Of a stretch of DNA of 64,000 nt, positions 1-10,929 are shown piece by piece. The notes under the pieces were generated by a model. It saw only the letters and a program-made list of their open reading frames with translations. It had not been told where the DNA came from and did no database searches. The stretch is from the NCBI GenBank assembly GCA_031472005.1, contig PZJY01000007.1, positions 806,001 to 870,000 on the forward strand. Reading direction: 5' to 3'. The position numbers and the translations under genes are program-made. Origin of the DNA: Tetracladium setigerum. Its lineage: Eukaryota; Ascomycota; Leotiomycetes; Helotiales. Positions within the stretch are counted from its first letter, which is position 1. Every line of letters starts with the position of its first letter.

Positions 1-261
1 AGTGCAGCATTGGAGGCTCTTAGTGTTGAGCAGAAGAAATCCATCCTGAAGCGAGTTCTACGGAGCCCTCAATTCCACCAAAGTCTAGGGAGTCTGACGA
101 TGGCGATTCGAGATGGAGGTCTTCCCAGTATTGCTGATGCACTTGGTGTCAAGGTCCAAAACGGAGGCTTAGTCCGGGGAGGGAATGTGCCGCTGGGCGG
201 GGGAGATGCCGTCGAGGCGTTCGTGGAGGGGGTGAAGAGTACGGTGGAGGCAAAGAAATGA
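1..261 (+). CDS. rpn13: 26S proteasome ubiquitin receptor Rpn13, C-terminal part
   Basis: The reading frame is open from base 1 and ends at a TGA at 259-261, so only the C-terminal ~86 residues lie in the window; the N-terminal Pru (ubiquitin-binding) domain is off the left edge. The visible part is a DEUBAD-type domain: an LSVEQKKSILKRVLRSPQF helix followed by SLGSLTMAIRDGGLPSIADA and a glycine-rich segment ending in GDAVEAFVEGVKS. In this family the domain docks the deubiquitinase Uch37/UCHL5 where that enzyme exists, while the Pru domain binds Rpn2 and ubiquitin on the 19S regulatory particle. The assignment comes from recognising this C-terminal pattern; the missing N-terminus cannot be checked here. 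Confidence 0.85.
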   Translation, partial: SAALEALSVEQKKSILKRVLRSPQFHQSLGSLTMAIRDGGLPSIADALGVKVQNGGLVRGGNVPLGGGDAVEAFVEGVKSTVEAKK

Positions 262-1397
262 AGAAAAGTGAGGCGGTCAAGGCGTTTCACGTAACGTCCT
301 ACACCAGATGTATCATAGTAGAGAGATCTTCTAGAAGACGCCCGATCCCAAGGCAATTGCAGCAAGAATAGTGCTAGAAGCTCCATAGAATAATGAATGG
401 GACAATCTCCGAGAGAGGGATAAACCAACAAGCCTATCAACAGCATTCCACACTCAGCCTTTTTCTCATCCTCCTGCACACCATATTGTGTGGTGTTACC
501 CAAGGTCATGTATCTGGGAATGAAGGATTGAATGGCATTGGCTGGCATGGGATGGCATGGGATGACATTGTGTTTGGGGAGACCCAACAGCCGCCAAGGC
601 AGCGAACAATAGGAAGGCTGATCCACACTCTTTCACAACAATGCTGGCCACTGTCATTGGTTCGCTTAGGACTTAGCTCAATGACAATATGAATAACGTC
701 AGGTGAAATGAATTGTGTCTCCTTCCTCATCTGCACTTGAATAGGACGAAATACACTTCGCCCTTCCGCTGAATGTGGTCAGTAATTGAGTTATACCTGT
801 TACATTGTTAAAATTGCTGTGCTAGTATTGTGTTTGTAAGTTTATGTAAGCGCGTGCAAGTGGGCAGATTGGGGTGCCTCCGATCCGCAAACGCGTGACG
901 CTTCCTATTGTTCACCATAACAAGACGAACGACCTCGCTTCACTCTCTATTGACGAATTCATTTGCATCCCGACAATACCATGGATCTGTCATTTGTATA
1001 GGTATATCTTGTTGCTCCCCCATCATCAAAAATTTCCCATCTTCTGGATTTCTTCGCCTTCGTTCTCTTCTCTAGCTTGATAACAGCGACAGCTTTGTCA
1101 CGATATATCAAGTTCCCTTGCAACTTCTGATACTCAATCACAATCACTACTCTGTCACCTTTGACCCGTGTTTACGCCAGCGTGTCTGTTCATCTTTCGA
1201 CCACTTAAGCTGCGCCTTCTCAGCCGACTTGATCGCTCCCCTTCATCACTCTCGACAAACCCTCACAACGCAAAACACTTCTCAATGGCTATCCACCCAA
1301 ACAGCCCGGTCAACGCAAACAACGTCCCCAACGACCCGAAGAGCACCGCGAGGAAGTCCTTGTTCCTCCCGGAACCCCCAACCCCAACAGAGGCATC
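262..1397. other. Intergenic: rpn13 3' side and 5' leader of the next gene
   Basis: No convincing gene. The small open frames here show no conserved pattern. Pyrimidine-rich sequence from about 1150 to 1280 looks like the leader of the following gene. An ATG at 1285 may be the true start of that gene if one base is missing downstream (see the next entry). Confidence 0.5.
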
Positions 1398-2441
1398 ATG
1401 GCTGCTCCGAACAACAACAACTTCCGCCCATATGTCGGTGGACTCAATGGCGGCGCATTCGGACGCAACCAACAACAACCCATCAACGGCGTGGTCTTGA
1501 ACGGTATCGCACCTCGCCAGCTCCACGCTCCTATTGGCCAAGCTGCAGCTGCTGGTGATGGTGCTCTTGGAGGTGGTGCTCTTGGTATCAGACTTGGAGC
1601 TGGAGCTGGTGCTGCTCCTCGTCACCATCACCATCATCATCATGCTCCCCACCACCACTACATTGTTGGTCCACAGCACTTCCGTCAACAAATCGTCGCT
1701 CCAAACCACAACCTCCGCGCCGCTGCCGTGGTTAACCCCGCCAACCTCGGCCCAGCTGGTGGTGCACTTGCCCCTGCTCCAATCGATCTTGCTCCTGGTC
1801 CTGTTGGCCTCCTCGAAGACGATGAAGATGACCGTGAACTCCCAGGTCCAATCCACGTCCAGGTTCACTGCCCCGTCATCGTTAAGGGAGACAACAACGT
1901 CTGCTCTATTGACCCTGCAATCCTCACTCAGCGTATCACCCACGCCGTCGCGCGCTCGCTCCGAGGTATTGGTGGTGTTGTTCCAATGGTTGATGGCAAT
2001 GGCCTTCCTCGCGAGATTCGTGTTGAAGTTCAAGCCGAGATTAGAATCGAGGGTAACAAGAATTTGGTCGGCGAAAATTACAATCATCTCGTTGCGCAAG
2101 CTGAGCAGGATGCAGTGGTCCCGGTCAATGTAAATGGCGTCGCTCAAAACCCCATGATCGTCAACGGAGCTGCACACGCAAATGGTGGAAATGGGGATGG
2201 ACTTGGTCTTGGTCTCGGTCATGCAGCTGGTGGTGGACGAAAGCGCAAGGCTTCTACCATTCCTCTTGCAGATGGCGATGATCAGGCTGATCGCAACATC
2301 GAGCACCAAGAGCCAGATGTTCACCGTGCTGGATTGCGAATCAAGCTTGAGCCAGTCGATGACGACGACCAACTTGATCTCGAGCAATTGGAGGAGGGCG
2401 AAATTGCTAAGCACAGCATCAAGAGACCTCGTCGGGAATAG
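1398..2441 (+). CDS. Low-complexity nuclear-type hypothetical protein
   Basis: The uninterrupted frame from ATG 1398 gives 347 residues. I do not recognise a named family. The N-terminal third is rich in Asn, Gly, Ala and His, with a seven-His run near residue 76. A central block (residues ~150-225, containing IHVQVHCPVIVKGDNN and LPREIRVEVQAEIRIEGNKN) has ordinary globular composition and is the likely folded part. The C-terminus is acidic, then basic, with GRKRKAS and KRPRR segments that resemble nuclear localisation signals. ATG 1285 opens a different frame (MAIHPNSPVNANN...) that would join this one if one C were missing in the C runs at 1375-1385, giving about 385 residues. A 420-residue antisense frame over the same DNA is probably a by-product of the biased codons. 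Confidence 0.7.
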   Translation: MAAPNNNNFRPYVGGLNGGAFGRNQQQPINGVVLNGIAPRQLHAPIGQAAAAGDGALGGGALGIRLGAGAGAAPRHHHHHHHAPHHHYIVGPQHFRQQIVAPNHNLRAAAVVNPANLGPAGGALAPAPIDLAPGPVGLLEDDEDDRELPGPIHVQVHCPVIVKGDNNVCSIDPAILTQRITHAVARSLRGIGGVVPMVDGNGLPREIRVEVQAEIRIEGNKNLVGENYNHLVAQAEQDAVVPVNVNGVAQNPMIVNGAAHANGGNGDGLGLGLGHAAGGGRKRKASTIPLADGDDQADRNIEHQEPDVHRAGLRIKLEPVDDDDQLDLEQLEEGEIAKHSIKRPRRE

Positions 2442-3593
2442 ATCAACACCATCTTCCCACGTTTCATTCTTCAAACCTTCACCTTCACGTTCTTTCCGAC
2501 AGACGCAGAATGTACAACATGTCACACGAACCTTTCTTCCTATCGATAGACGGCGTTCTGGGAGTTGGTATGGATTTGGCTGGGTTTATGGACTGGTGGC
2601 ATCTTTCTCTCGACAATTCTCCTTTCTTTCCTTCAATCAAACATTTGCACGGAGTCATTTGCATGGCATGGAGTGGACAATCAATCAATTACTGGGTAGC
2701 GGGATACATGGATAAATGGCTGGATGGCTGGGGTTTGCTTTTACATTGCATCGTTCACGATTGATGATTACAATGACTCAACCACGACCTTCTCCTTTTC
2801 CCTTTGGTTCTTACCTAGTTAGCTTTTCTTGCATTGTTAGCGGGATGGGAATGCGGTATACCCTGGTGTCTTCTTTTGCCCTTTCTGAATTTGGTGGCCT
2901 GTAACTTAGTTACCGTGAGGTAGTTAATATGAGATACTGAATTGAAAACTTTGCAAACACATATTTACTTAAGATTTTCTCCTTGCGCGTGATTTTCTTA
3001 TGGTGATTGTGAGTAATTGTGGGTGGTTGTGATGGTGATTGTAGAGAATTTGAGTGGGTGTGGTGGACCGGGCGTAAAGTGGTATCATTGTGGTACTTGA
3101 TACAACAACAAGAAGGGAGTAAAAAGTCAAGGCTTTCATTAACTACCTAGTATTTCCACCGACCTACTTCCGTACTATACAATCGTGACAACCAAACGCA
3201 TACTCCGCTCCTCCTCATTTCTCCATCTCCATCTCACTCCATCTAACACAATGTCGACTCCCCTCTTCCGGAAGCAAAAAAAGTATAAAAAATAAAGCCA
3301 CAATCGAAAAGGAGATCTCATCTTTATAATAAATAAAAAGGCTTAACTGTGTGATTAATTTCCCATCCACCATGATTTTTTTCTCAAAGACGCCAGTCCC
3401 AGCTCAAAAGCCATCCCCATCCCTACGTACATGAAAGTTAGGGAAAAGGGAAAAAAAAGGAGAGAGCAAAGACAACCCCCAAGCTAAATCCGCCGTGCCT
3501 AAAGCAAAAGATGCCAAAAAAAAAACAATACCAGATAACAACTACATCCTATATCTCTCTCATCATATTTTTCTTTGGTGAGGTGGTCGAAAG
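2442..3593. other. Intergenic between convergent genes, A/T-tract rich
   Basis: Holds the 3' ends of the hypothetical gene (+) and sfh1 (-). Several A runs lie between 3280 and 3530. I see no coding frame with protein-like composition and no RNA gene. Confidence 0.5.
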
Positions 3594-5478
3594 CTACCGG
3601 TAATCGCTAGGTTTAAGGCTACCTTTGTGGAGATTCTTGAACCATTTTGGTAGTTTACGATCTCGTTCGAAGAGGAATCCGCAGTTATTGCATAGCGTCT
3701 GTTGTAGATTGTCAGTACAGTTATGTCATGGAGTGGGTTAATATCGAGAAGACATATGGAAGTGAAGAAAAAGTAACTCACCCTAGGACCCTGCGGCCCA
3801 TCCCGCACCGCCCAAACCGAAGTTCCCCAAATCTTACAGTGCGAGCAAGACCAAGTATTCCGCTCGAAATCCGTCAGCGAGCCACCACCCCCATATCCAC
3901 CACCACCACTATTGACATCAGGTGTTCCACGTGCACCAGGTGTGTTTGCTCTGCCTACGGGAGACAAGCTCCTGAAACGCTTCTTCTTCTTATTTCGTTC
4001 TCCGCGACCCATGCGATCTTCTGATGGTTCGTCAAAGTAGCCGCCCTTATTTTCGGTGGCTTGGGGAAGACCTCCCATCATACCGGCTACTGATGAGAAG
4101 CGCGCACCGTCACGTCGAAGTCTTCGGATTTGGCGTTCTCGATCACCTTCTCTCTTTTCAATTTCTTCTTTTGAAAGCAACTCGATCTTGGGTTCCCATT
4201 CATCTGCCAGATGCTCGGGATCGTACCTCCAACCAGCGTCAGCACCGTGGGCTGCTTCGTTAAGAATCTCTCCGCCCCCGACAAGACCACCGCTTTCACA
4301 GGTCTCTTTCTTGAGGCGGAGAACTGCCTCGTAAATACCGTGGGTCATGGCCGCAACCCATTCCCCAGTTAGACCTAGGTCGGCGCAGGTCTGCTTTGCA
4401 AACATTTCAGCGGTTCCAGGTGGGTGAAGCAATGACCACTCAAATTTATCTTGGTAGAGATAATTTGAAAGATTGATGTTAAGGTTAATGATACATCGGT
4501 ACACATCATCTGGATTGAAGTCGTCCGAATCTGGAGGGATTGCAGTTGCCGTGGCAGTGACTTCTGGGTATTTGAGGCAGGAATAATCTCGTTCTTCAGA
4601 GGTGTAGAGACGCCGTTCAAATGACTTGTGCCGTTTCGCAAGGGAGTAGCATTACCACTCCTGGCTGGTGTTGCGGAAGCATCTCGAGAAACCGGCCCTG
4701 GCTTGATAGATGTAACCACGCCATTCGGTGTACTCGTCTGTTGAGAATGGAATAATGGATGGAGCGCAACACCAGCATATTCTTCAAGCTGCGTTCGGAT
4801 TTGCTTGCTGATATCGGCAGCTACGGTAGCTCGGTTGGGAAGGTCCAGATCTTGAACCATCACTTGGGCAAATGAATCCGTAGTAGTCAACGCTTCGTGC
4901 AGATTCCACAAGAAAACATCCTTCAGCCTGAAACCTACTGTCATCTCCCCCTGTCTGTAGATCGGCAGAGAAGTATCGATCCAACCCGAATTTCGCGCAT
5001 CAACCTGTGGTGGTGGTAGAGAAGGGGGTGGCATAAACGCAGGTACATCGATGTCGATTCGAATCGGGATGAGCGTTAGTGGTAGGGTCGTCTGCGCATG
5101 CTGTTGCAACTCTGATCGTGTAGTCCTTCCCTTTCCCATCCATTCTCTCCATATTCCTTGTACTTCCACAGGTGCTAAAGCTTCCTTGCCAAATTTCTCT
5201 GAAGGATCCTGCTTCACTTGCGCCATATCCTCCCTTCGTATACTCCTCAAGCCTGTTGGCCTCCTCCTGCTATCATCATCGTCATCATCGTAATCATCAT
5301 AACCATCCTCCGCATAGTTTATTGCTGTCGTGCCTCGTTTTGTTGTGCGGGATGAAGGTGCTGCGACCGCTGCGACCGGTTGGATCACAGGAGTGAGAAG
5401 TGAGTTCGCATAAGTCCGAATTCGAGGAGCATAGCTCGAAATAAACGAGTGAAGCTCCCGATTATTCGTGGTCGTCAT
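3594..5478 (-). CDS. sfh1: SWI/SNF-family RSC complex subunit Sfh1 (SNF5/INI1-like)
   Basis: Start ATG at 5478-5476. The SNF5 domain is recognisable in two repeats: LIPIRIDIDVPAF ... GFRLKDVFLWNLHEAL ... FAQVMVQDLDLP, and later INLNINLSNYLYQDKFEWSLLHPP ... FAKQTCADLGLTGEWVAAM. In yeast this protein is an essential core subunit of the RSC nucleosome remodeller. The C-terminus is a GATA-like C-x2-C ... C-x2-C finger (CSHCKIWGTSVWAV, then TLCNNCGFLFERDRKLPKW) split by an intron at 3699-3781. The two halves of the SNF5 domain lie in different frames. Adding one base at the GGG at 4566-4568 makes 3782-5478 continuous (...ASNTPEVTATATAIPPD...) and gives about 600 residues. A 92-bp GT..AG intron at 4564-4655 is the alternative, giving 569 residues. 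Confidence 0.9.
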
Positions 5479-6327
5479 TGTGGCAAGCTCTGAACATTAC
5501 CAAAGATCACTTGTCTGAATTTGAGGGTAGGGGACACTGGATGCGCTGTTGTGGCCAGGGGACTTTTGTAGTCGTGGGATCTCCAGGGAAATATCGCAGT
5601 CGTCAATTGATGTATGGGGGTCGTTCGCGCAGATTTTCAGAGTTGCGCTGGTGGATACAGGGTTTGAAGTGATGGAAGTCTTGCTGCCACTTTCTTTCAC
5701 CTTGGTCGCGTCTTGCGAATTCCGCGACAGAAAGCATCCACCAGAATGCCAAGACGAATGACTAAGCATTACAGCTCCACACTCATCTCTTCCTCTTCCA
5801 CTTGGCTCATAGTATTTGAATTCAATGAGCAAGATTATTTTTTGCCTTTGCCATTAAAGGGACTGGTTTCTTGATGAGGAACAACCTCTAGTATAGGAAC
5901 TGATGCTCCTTGATACACCCCCCTTTTTAATTACTTCTTTTGGTGCCTTGAACTTCATCAATAAAAGAAGCACACACCTCTCAGGACTTCGAGTCGGAAA
6001 GTGTGGGTGATAATCATGGGATATAAAGAAGCTACTGTTCACTCGATTTTGGCATGGATTAAAAGATATGGAGTGTGGTTAATGGGTGTTAAGGTTAAAC
6101 TTGATACACAATATCCATGTTCATTAGACTTTTGCTAGAGTAGAAGTACTCGCAGCCATACTAATAATTATACCGTTGTAGACTAAACACGTCTAAAGTT
6201 CATACCGATCATACTGATCACACCTCCACACCCTGCGCTGCAGGAAGTTTGTATCCGGTCATTTCATTTCTGATTTGTAGTCAGTCATCTCATTTCTGAC
6301 GCATTCAAAATCCTCGCGGATTTGGAC
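5479..6327. other. Intergenic between sfh1 and the F-box-like gene
   Basis: Contains the sfh1 upstream region and the 3' flank of the next minus-strand gene. The direct repeat 'cagtcatttcatttctgac'-like at 6257-6301 is short (two copies of a GTCATYTCATTTCTGA phrase). No gene seen. Confidence 0.45.
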
Positions 6328-7643
6328 TTACTCAATCAACTCTTTAACCTTAGTCCACCTATCACTATTTGGGCAATCTGCTTTGAGGCAGAAGACCCTC
6401 CAAACAACGCTTTGTAAACTGGCAAAGGCCATAGTGTGGCCCAGCTCAAAATCGCTCATGTCCTTCAAGCCAGCCTGCATAACTTGTCGGAACCAAACAT
6501 CAGGCCTGCGATTTCCCATGGAGCAGCCATCCAGGAATGCCCACGCAAAATACGGGCCATAACGTTGGACTTTATCTTCAAAAACACACATGCACTCCCT
6601 AATCCAATAGTCGCTTTCGAGGTCACTAGTACTAGCGGCCGCGTTAGCAAATTGGACAAATTTCTGATGCCGGGTGTTTTGAATGATCCACTTTCCGCCA
6701 ATTCTCACATGAGAGAGGACTTACCTAACACCTTCGGGTATAAAAACTCCGCGATGAGGCTCGCAGTGGTGTAAACAAAGAAGACTGTCTCGGTACTCGT
6801 GGCGCGCAAGCACATTCTTAGTCATGGTAGTGTAGCCATGTCCCAGTACTTCTCCCATACATGCCAAGGCCGCCAGATCTTCTGCAGATAGACCTTCAAG
6901 AAATTTCGATTGCTGTTGTCTGATAGTAGCTGCGAGAGATGCTCCTGTTGTATCTGAAACTTCCACTGTACAGTCTGAGAGCTTGTACATGAGAATAAGG
7001 GCCCTCTGCTTAAAGATTCGAGTGCGGCGCGCAAGATCTGCTTTAGGAAGGTCCAATGTTGGCCAGTTTCCAGCTCCAGTGTCATCCAGCATTTGGGTGA
7101 GTTCGTGAGAAACAAGATGCTCAATCGTAGATTCACGAGAACGCATTTCAGCAAACCATGCGTATGTAAATCGAAAGACCGTAAGGTTGTCAGGTGCAAG
7201 TGTACAAGATTGTAACATAATCTTTTCCGTCAGTTTCTTGTATGGAAGACTAAAGCCTCTCGAGAAAACCGATGTGGTGACGGACTTTTCGTAGGTTTTC
7301 AGAAGCGAATAAATATTCTATGGCTCACAGGTCAGTCCTTGTCCAGCACCTGGCGGAATGAAATAGCCTTATATTTAGGAGCTTTGGAGTTCACAATAGT
7401 ACTGGAAGAGAGTAGTTCACTTTGAGGGTAAAGCTTGAGAGCAATGGTGCAACATTTCCACCCCATCCCATGAAATCTGGCAATCATATATGGAGGCTTG
7501 GGCTTGCATACCTTCGATGTGAGCAGTAATGGAAGAATTGCGATTGGGTCATCCTCGATCAAACACTCTGCAATCTTCAACAGGATATCTGGACTCAACA
7601 CTGGCTTCAAACTGCAATGGTTTGCGTGGGCAATGGGCGACAT
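6328..7643 (-). CDS. F-box-like fungal protein of unknown role
   Basis: Three exons give 342 residues: 7512-7643, 7318-side acceptor to 6725 (exon 6725-7317) and 6328-6631. The first exon reads SPDILLKIAECLIEDDPIAILPLLLTSK and joins NIYSLLKTYEKSVTT across a 194-bp intron (GTATGC..TAG). This is the pattern of fungal proteins with an F-box-like start followed by an '(I/L)Y-LL-TYE(K/R)S' helix, which are numerous and mostly uncharacterised. The second intron starts with GTAAGT at 6724; its acceptor may be 6632 or 6626, both in phase. The remainder is helical, with a DAGNW-like low-complexity break and no catalytic motif I recognise. A role as a substrate adaptor for SCF ubiquitin ligase is possible but not shown. 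Confidence 0.72.
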
Positions 7644-8487
7644 TTTGAGAGGGGAAACAGCAACTTGACAGTTGTAACGATGGTAAATTTCGAGGCCCGG
7701 GAACCAAAACGATTCGTAAAGAAGAGAGTTATTGATATTGTCAAGAGATATGAACGGCTTGCGATGTTGCGGGGGAAAAAAGTAAAATGGACACTGGATG
7801 ATGAGAAAAAGAAGTATGAGAGACGATGAATGGACCTTGGACATTCACAACCAGCTTCTTGTACGAATGCTCTTGCCTTCCGGGTACTTGATTTGACACT
7901 GAGTTTGACACCACTTGGGGTCATTGTCTTGTAGTATGGAGAAGGGACGAGGAGGCTGTCCATCAAGGTTGCGCAACGCTTTTCTCAGAACGTGACATCG
8001 CAAGCACGTCTTTGGGAGTTCTATCAGGAAAAATACACGGGGAACAAAAGGAGGGGAAAAATAGAGTCCCATTTGAGATGAGAAAGATACTTAATTAGCC
8101 TCCTATGTTGATATATATATTTGATGTTTTCGAGGCTCTTGAGAAGGGGGTAAGGAGTAGGCAGATAGACAGTCCATAGGGTTTGGCATGAAAGTTGCGT
8201 ATGCAAAGTTAGGGTATCGCTTTCAGCATAGCTTTCTCAAAAAGGTAGGTAATCTGAGCGAATTCAAGAGACCCAAAGAACGATGGATGGAAGCAGAGGC
8301 CCCGAAATTTTGCAGATGAGGTTGAGGTTGAACTGCACCCTGGTACTACACGTGACCGTAAACGACGCTAATGTTTTTTTAGCGAGTAGTACGCACAACC
8401 ACCGAAATTCCATCTTGACGAGGACGACTGCGACGAACATCGAAATTTCCCTTTTCCCCGCGACAACCGATCTGCGAAAAGGCCAAA
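7644..8487. other. Divergent spacer upstream of rpl9
   Basis: Separates the F-box-like gene (-) from rpl9 (+). A CACGTGAC box lies at 8349-8356, 133 bp before the rpl9 ATG. Small frames on either strand have no conserved features. Confidence 0.5.
8349..8356. promoter_or_regulatory. CACGTGAC box upstream of rpl9
   Basis: A palindromic CACGTG core followed by AC, close upstream of a ribosomal protein gene. CACGTG is the recognition core of bHLH factors such as Cbf1. Function here is inferred from position only. Confidence 0.4.
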
Positions 8488-9481
8488 ATGAAGTACATTC
8501 ATTCCAACGAGACCCTGACCGTCCCTGATGGAGGTAAGTTCAATTGCCCCTGGGATCCCGTAACGAACCGCCCACCGCAAGGAATCGCGAATTGGCGGCA
8601 GCGTCCTCTTAGGAAGAATTAAAGAAGCGCACTCACTAATCTGCTTCGCACAACAGTCAAGGTCACCATCAAGTCCCGAATCGTCACAGTCGAGGGTCCT
8701 CGAGGTACGCAACGAGATCCAGAGAGTTGTTTGTTGAAGGGAGGGCAGGATCTAACAGGATGGAAATAGGCAAGCTTGTGAAGAACCTCAACCATCTCGC
8801 AGTCAACTTCTCGCACCCAAAGAAGGAGATCATCAACATCGAATTGCACCACGGTGCCCGAAAGAATGTCGCCACCCTCCGAACTGTCCGCACCTTGATC
8901 AACAACTTGATCATTGGTGTTACCAAGGGATACAAGTACAAGATGCGATATGTCTACGCACATTTCCCAATCAACGTCAACGTGGATAAGAACAACGAGA
9001 CTGGCTTGTTCGAGGTCGAGATCCGGTATGTGGAGAGATTTGCACAATCCTGTGGGGGTTAAGGAGGCTAGAGGTTTTGGCTGTTTGGGCATGGGAAATA
9101 TGGTTATGGAAGAAGGACGAAGTGCTGACGGTTTGCGTGCGTGCAGAAACTTCATCGGTGAGAAGATCGTCCGCAAGGTCATCATGCAACCAGGTGTCGA
9201 AGTCGAAGCATCAAAGAACCAAAAAGATGAGCTGCAGCTCTTCGGTAACTCCCTCGAGAACGTCTCACAATCCGCCGCCGATATCCAACAAATCTGCAGA
9301 GTACGAAACAAGGATATCCGGAAGGTAAGAAAATGCAATCCACAACCAGCGTCCATCACCATGTCCAATCCAGTTTTGGAGGAATCGAAGAATGTAGGAA
9401 ATTTTGGACTGACAATTTATGACTATTTAGTTCTTGGACGGTCTGTATGTTTCAGAGAAGGGTAACATCGAGGAGGCTTAA
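8488..9481 (+). CDS. rpl9: 60S ribosomal protein L9 (uL6)
   Basis: Five exons (8488-8533, 8657-8704, 8770-9025, 9147-9324, 9431-9481) splice to 192 residues, the normal length for eukaryotic uL6. Every junction is GT..AG and keeps phase. The protein starts MKYIHSNETLTVPDG and contains VKVTIKSRIVTVEGPRGKL, the SHP..IIN..LHHGARKN stretch, KMRYVYAHFPINVNV and the NFIGEK(I)VRKV segment, all hallmarks of L9. It is a core protein of the large subunit near the sarcin-ricin loop and factor-binding site. The many small introns early in the gene are usual for fungal ribosomal protein genes. No frame problem is present. Confidence 0.97.
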
Positions 9482-10929
9482 GCGTGATCTGGGATAGGCA
9501 ATTGCTTTTTTTTGACGTGCTCTGGTGTCTTACGGGGGAGCATAAGGGTTATTTGCATCTAGAGTTAGGTAGCAAAGCGCTCACGAATGAAAACTTCTTG
9601 CCAAACAAACAAATCCGGTCTCGAAGTCTCCAAGGCGGATAGAATGGGTTGAGGGCAGGTTAGCGGTGCAGCCGATCTTGAGGACTCTGTATCACTTTGG
9701 AAATGGGGTGTTATAAAGTTTTCAAGTGGCTCAACAGGGACGGAGCCTTTGTCATAATACCGGGATTTCGGTGTGGTTATGATTTTTTCGAGAGTCTCAT
9801 CGGAGAAGGAGCCTTTTCCTTAGCGTCGAAATTTCAGTAACACGATCTCTGAGTTGAGAATTTACGGATCACTCATCGACCTATCTACGCAAGGTAGGTA
9901 GATATGGAGCAACCGGTTTTCAAGAATCCCCTATATTGCCTCTGCCCAACCCCTCTTACAATTCCACGATTCTCAGGCAAGCGAGACATACCAGAAAGGA
10001 TCATCACTGTAGTCAAGCAGCCTTACCTATCACTCATTGTCATGGAAATCATTTTCACCATCGATCCTTTTTTTTTTTCCTTCACTTACTAACAGTCTCC
10101 CGTTTCTGGCTGCCCGTCTGGAGTTGCTGTAAAAGATCCGACTACGAAAAAATTTCCTTCTGGTTACTTTAATCACTGACAGAAAATCAAAGGGGTTCTG
10201 TCGTTCGTCCCGGGAGTATGTATATGCTGAAGGGAGACCTTGTTGAAGCTTACTAGTATGATTATTAGGCCATATCACCTCGAAGCTCACTTAGTAAAGT
10301 TACTGTGAAATTCGATGCCTTTACCCCCAGTTTACGTACGTGAGTTTATGTTATGTGTCTAGACACGTGTTACAGTACTGGGTTGATTTGATAAGGGGAA
10401 CAACATGAATTGGTTGTGTTTTGTGAAACTTGGGGGAGGAAGGAATATTCATGAGAAAAATCTCTTCGTCGTAGTTGAAGGCTATGAGTAATTTCGTATT
10501 AAGTAGGTCACATCTCACATAATCTAAAAGACTCAAGCTCAACTGTGGATGTACAGTCTTGTTTGTCAAATTTATGTCTTCCATTTCCATTTCCACCATA
10601 TCGGCATTCTCATCTAAGAAAAGTGAACCTAAAAGTGGACCAATATGATACAAGAGCAAAGCCCCATTTCCATCCATCCATCATGCAATCATAATATTTA
10701 CGTTCCGACGTGCATGCATGCTTTGCTCTCGATATTTGCATTTCCCATTCCATCCATCACTTCAAAACGTTATATCTTCAAACGTCCAAGTTTCCATAAT
10801 TATTCGTCCCATTTTGCTTTCATCTCCTATAAACGCCGTGCTCCCAGATGTATGCCGATGAAATGAAGAAAGGGACAACTAAGGAATCAATTTATGTGCA
10901 TTCTAAAATTCCAAGCTTTTTCGTTTAGC
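9482..10929. other. Intergenic between convergent genes
   Basis: Holds 3' flanks of rpl9 (+) and the cysteine-rich protein gene (-). A TAGGTAGGTA-type motif occurs at 9892-9900 and a CACGTG at 10374-10379. No coding frame is supported. Confidence 0.45.

Noticed and set aside
1263..2525. 420-residue open frame on the minus strand over the hypothetical gene
   Set aside because: It mirrors the biased Gly/Ala/Asn codons of the plus-strand gene and has no protein-like pattern of its own.
6621..6642. SpeI-like and NotI-like sites side by side (ACTAGT, GCGGCCGC), suggestive of a cloning linker
   Set aside because: They lie at the intron/exon boundary of an otherwise normal fungal gene, and the flanking sequence is not vector.
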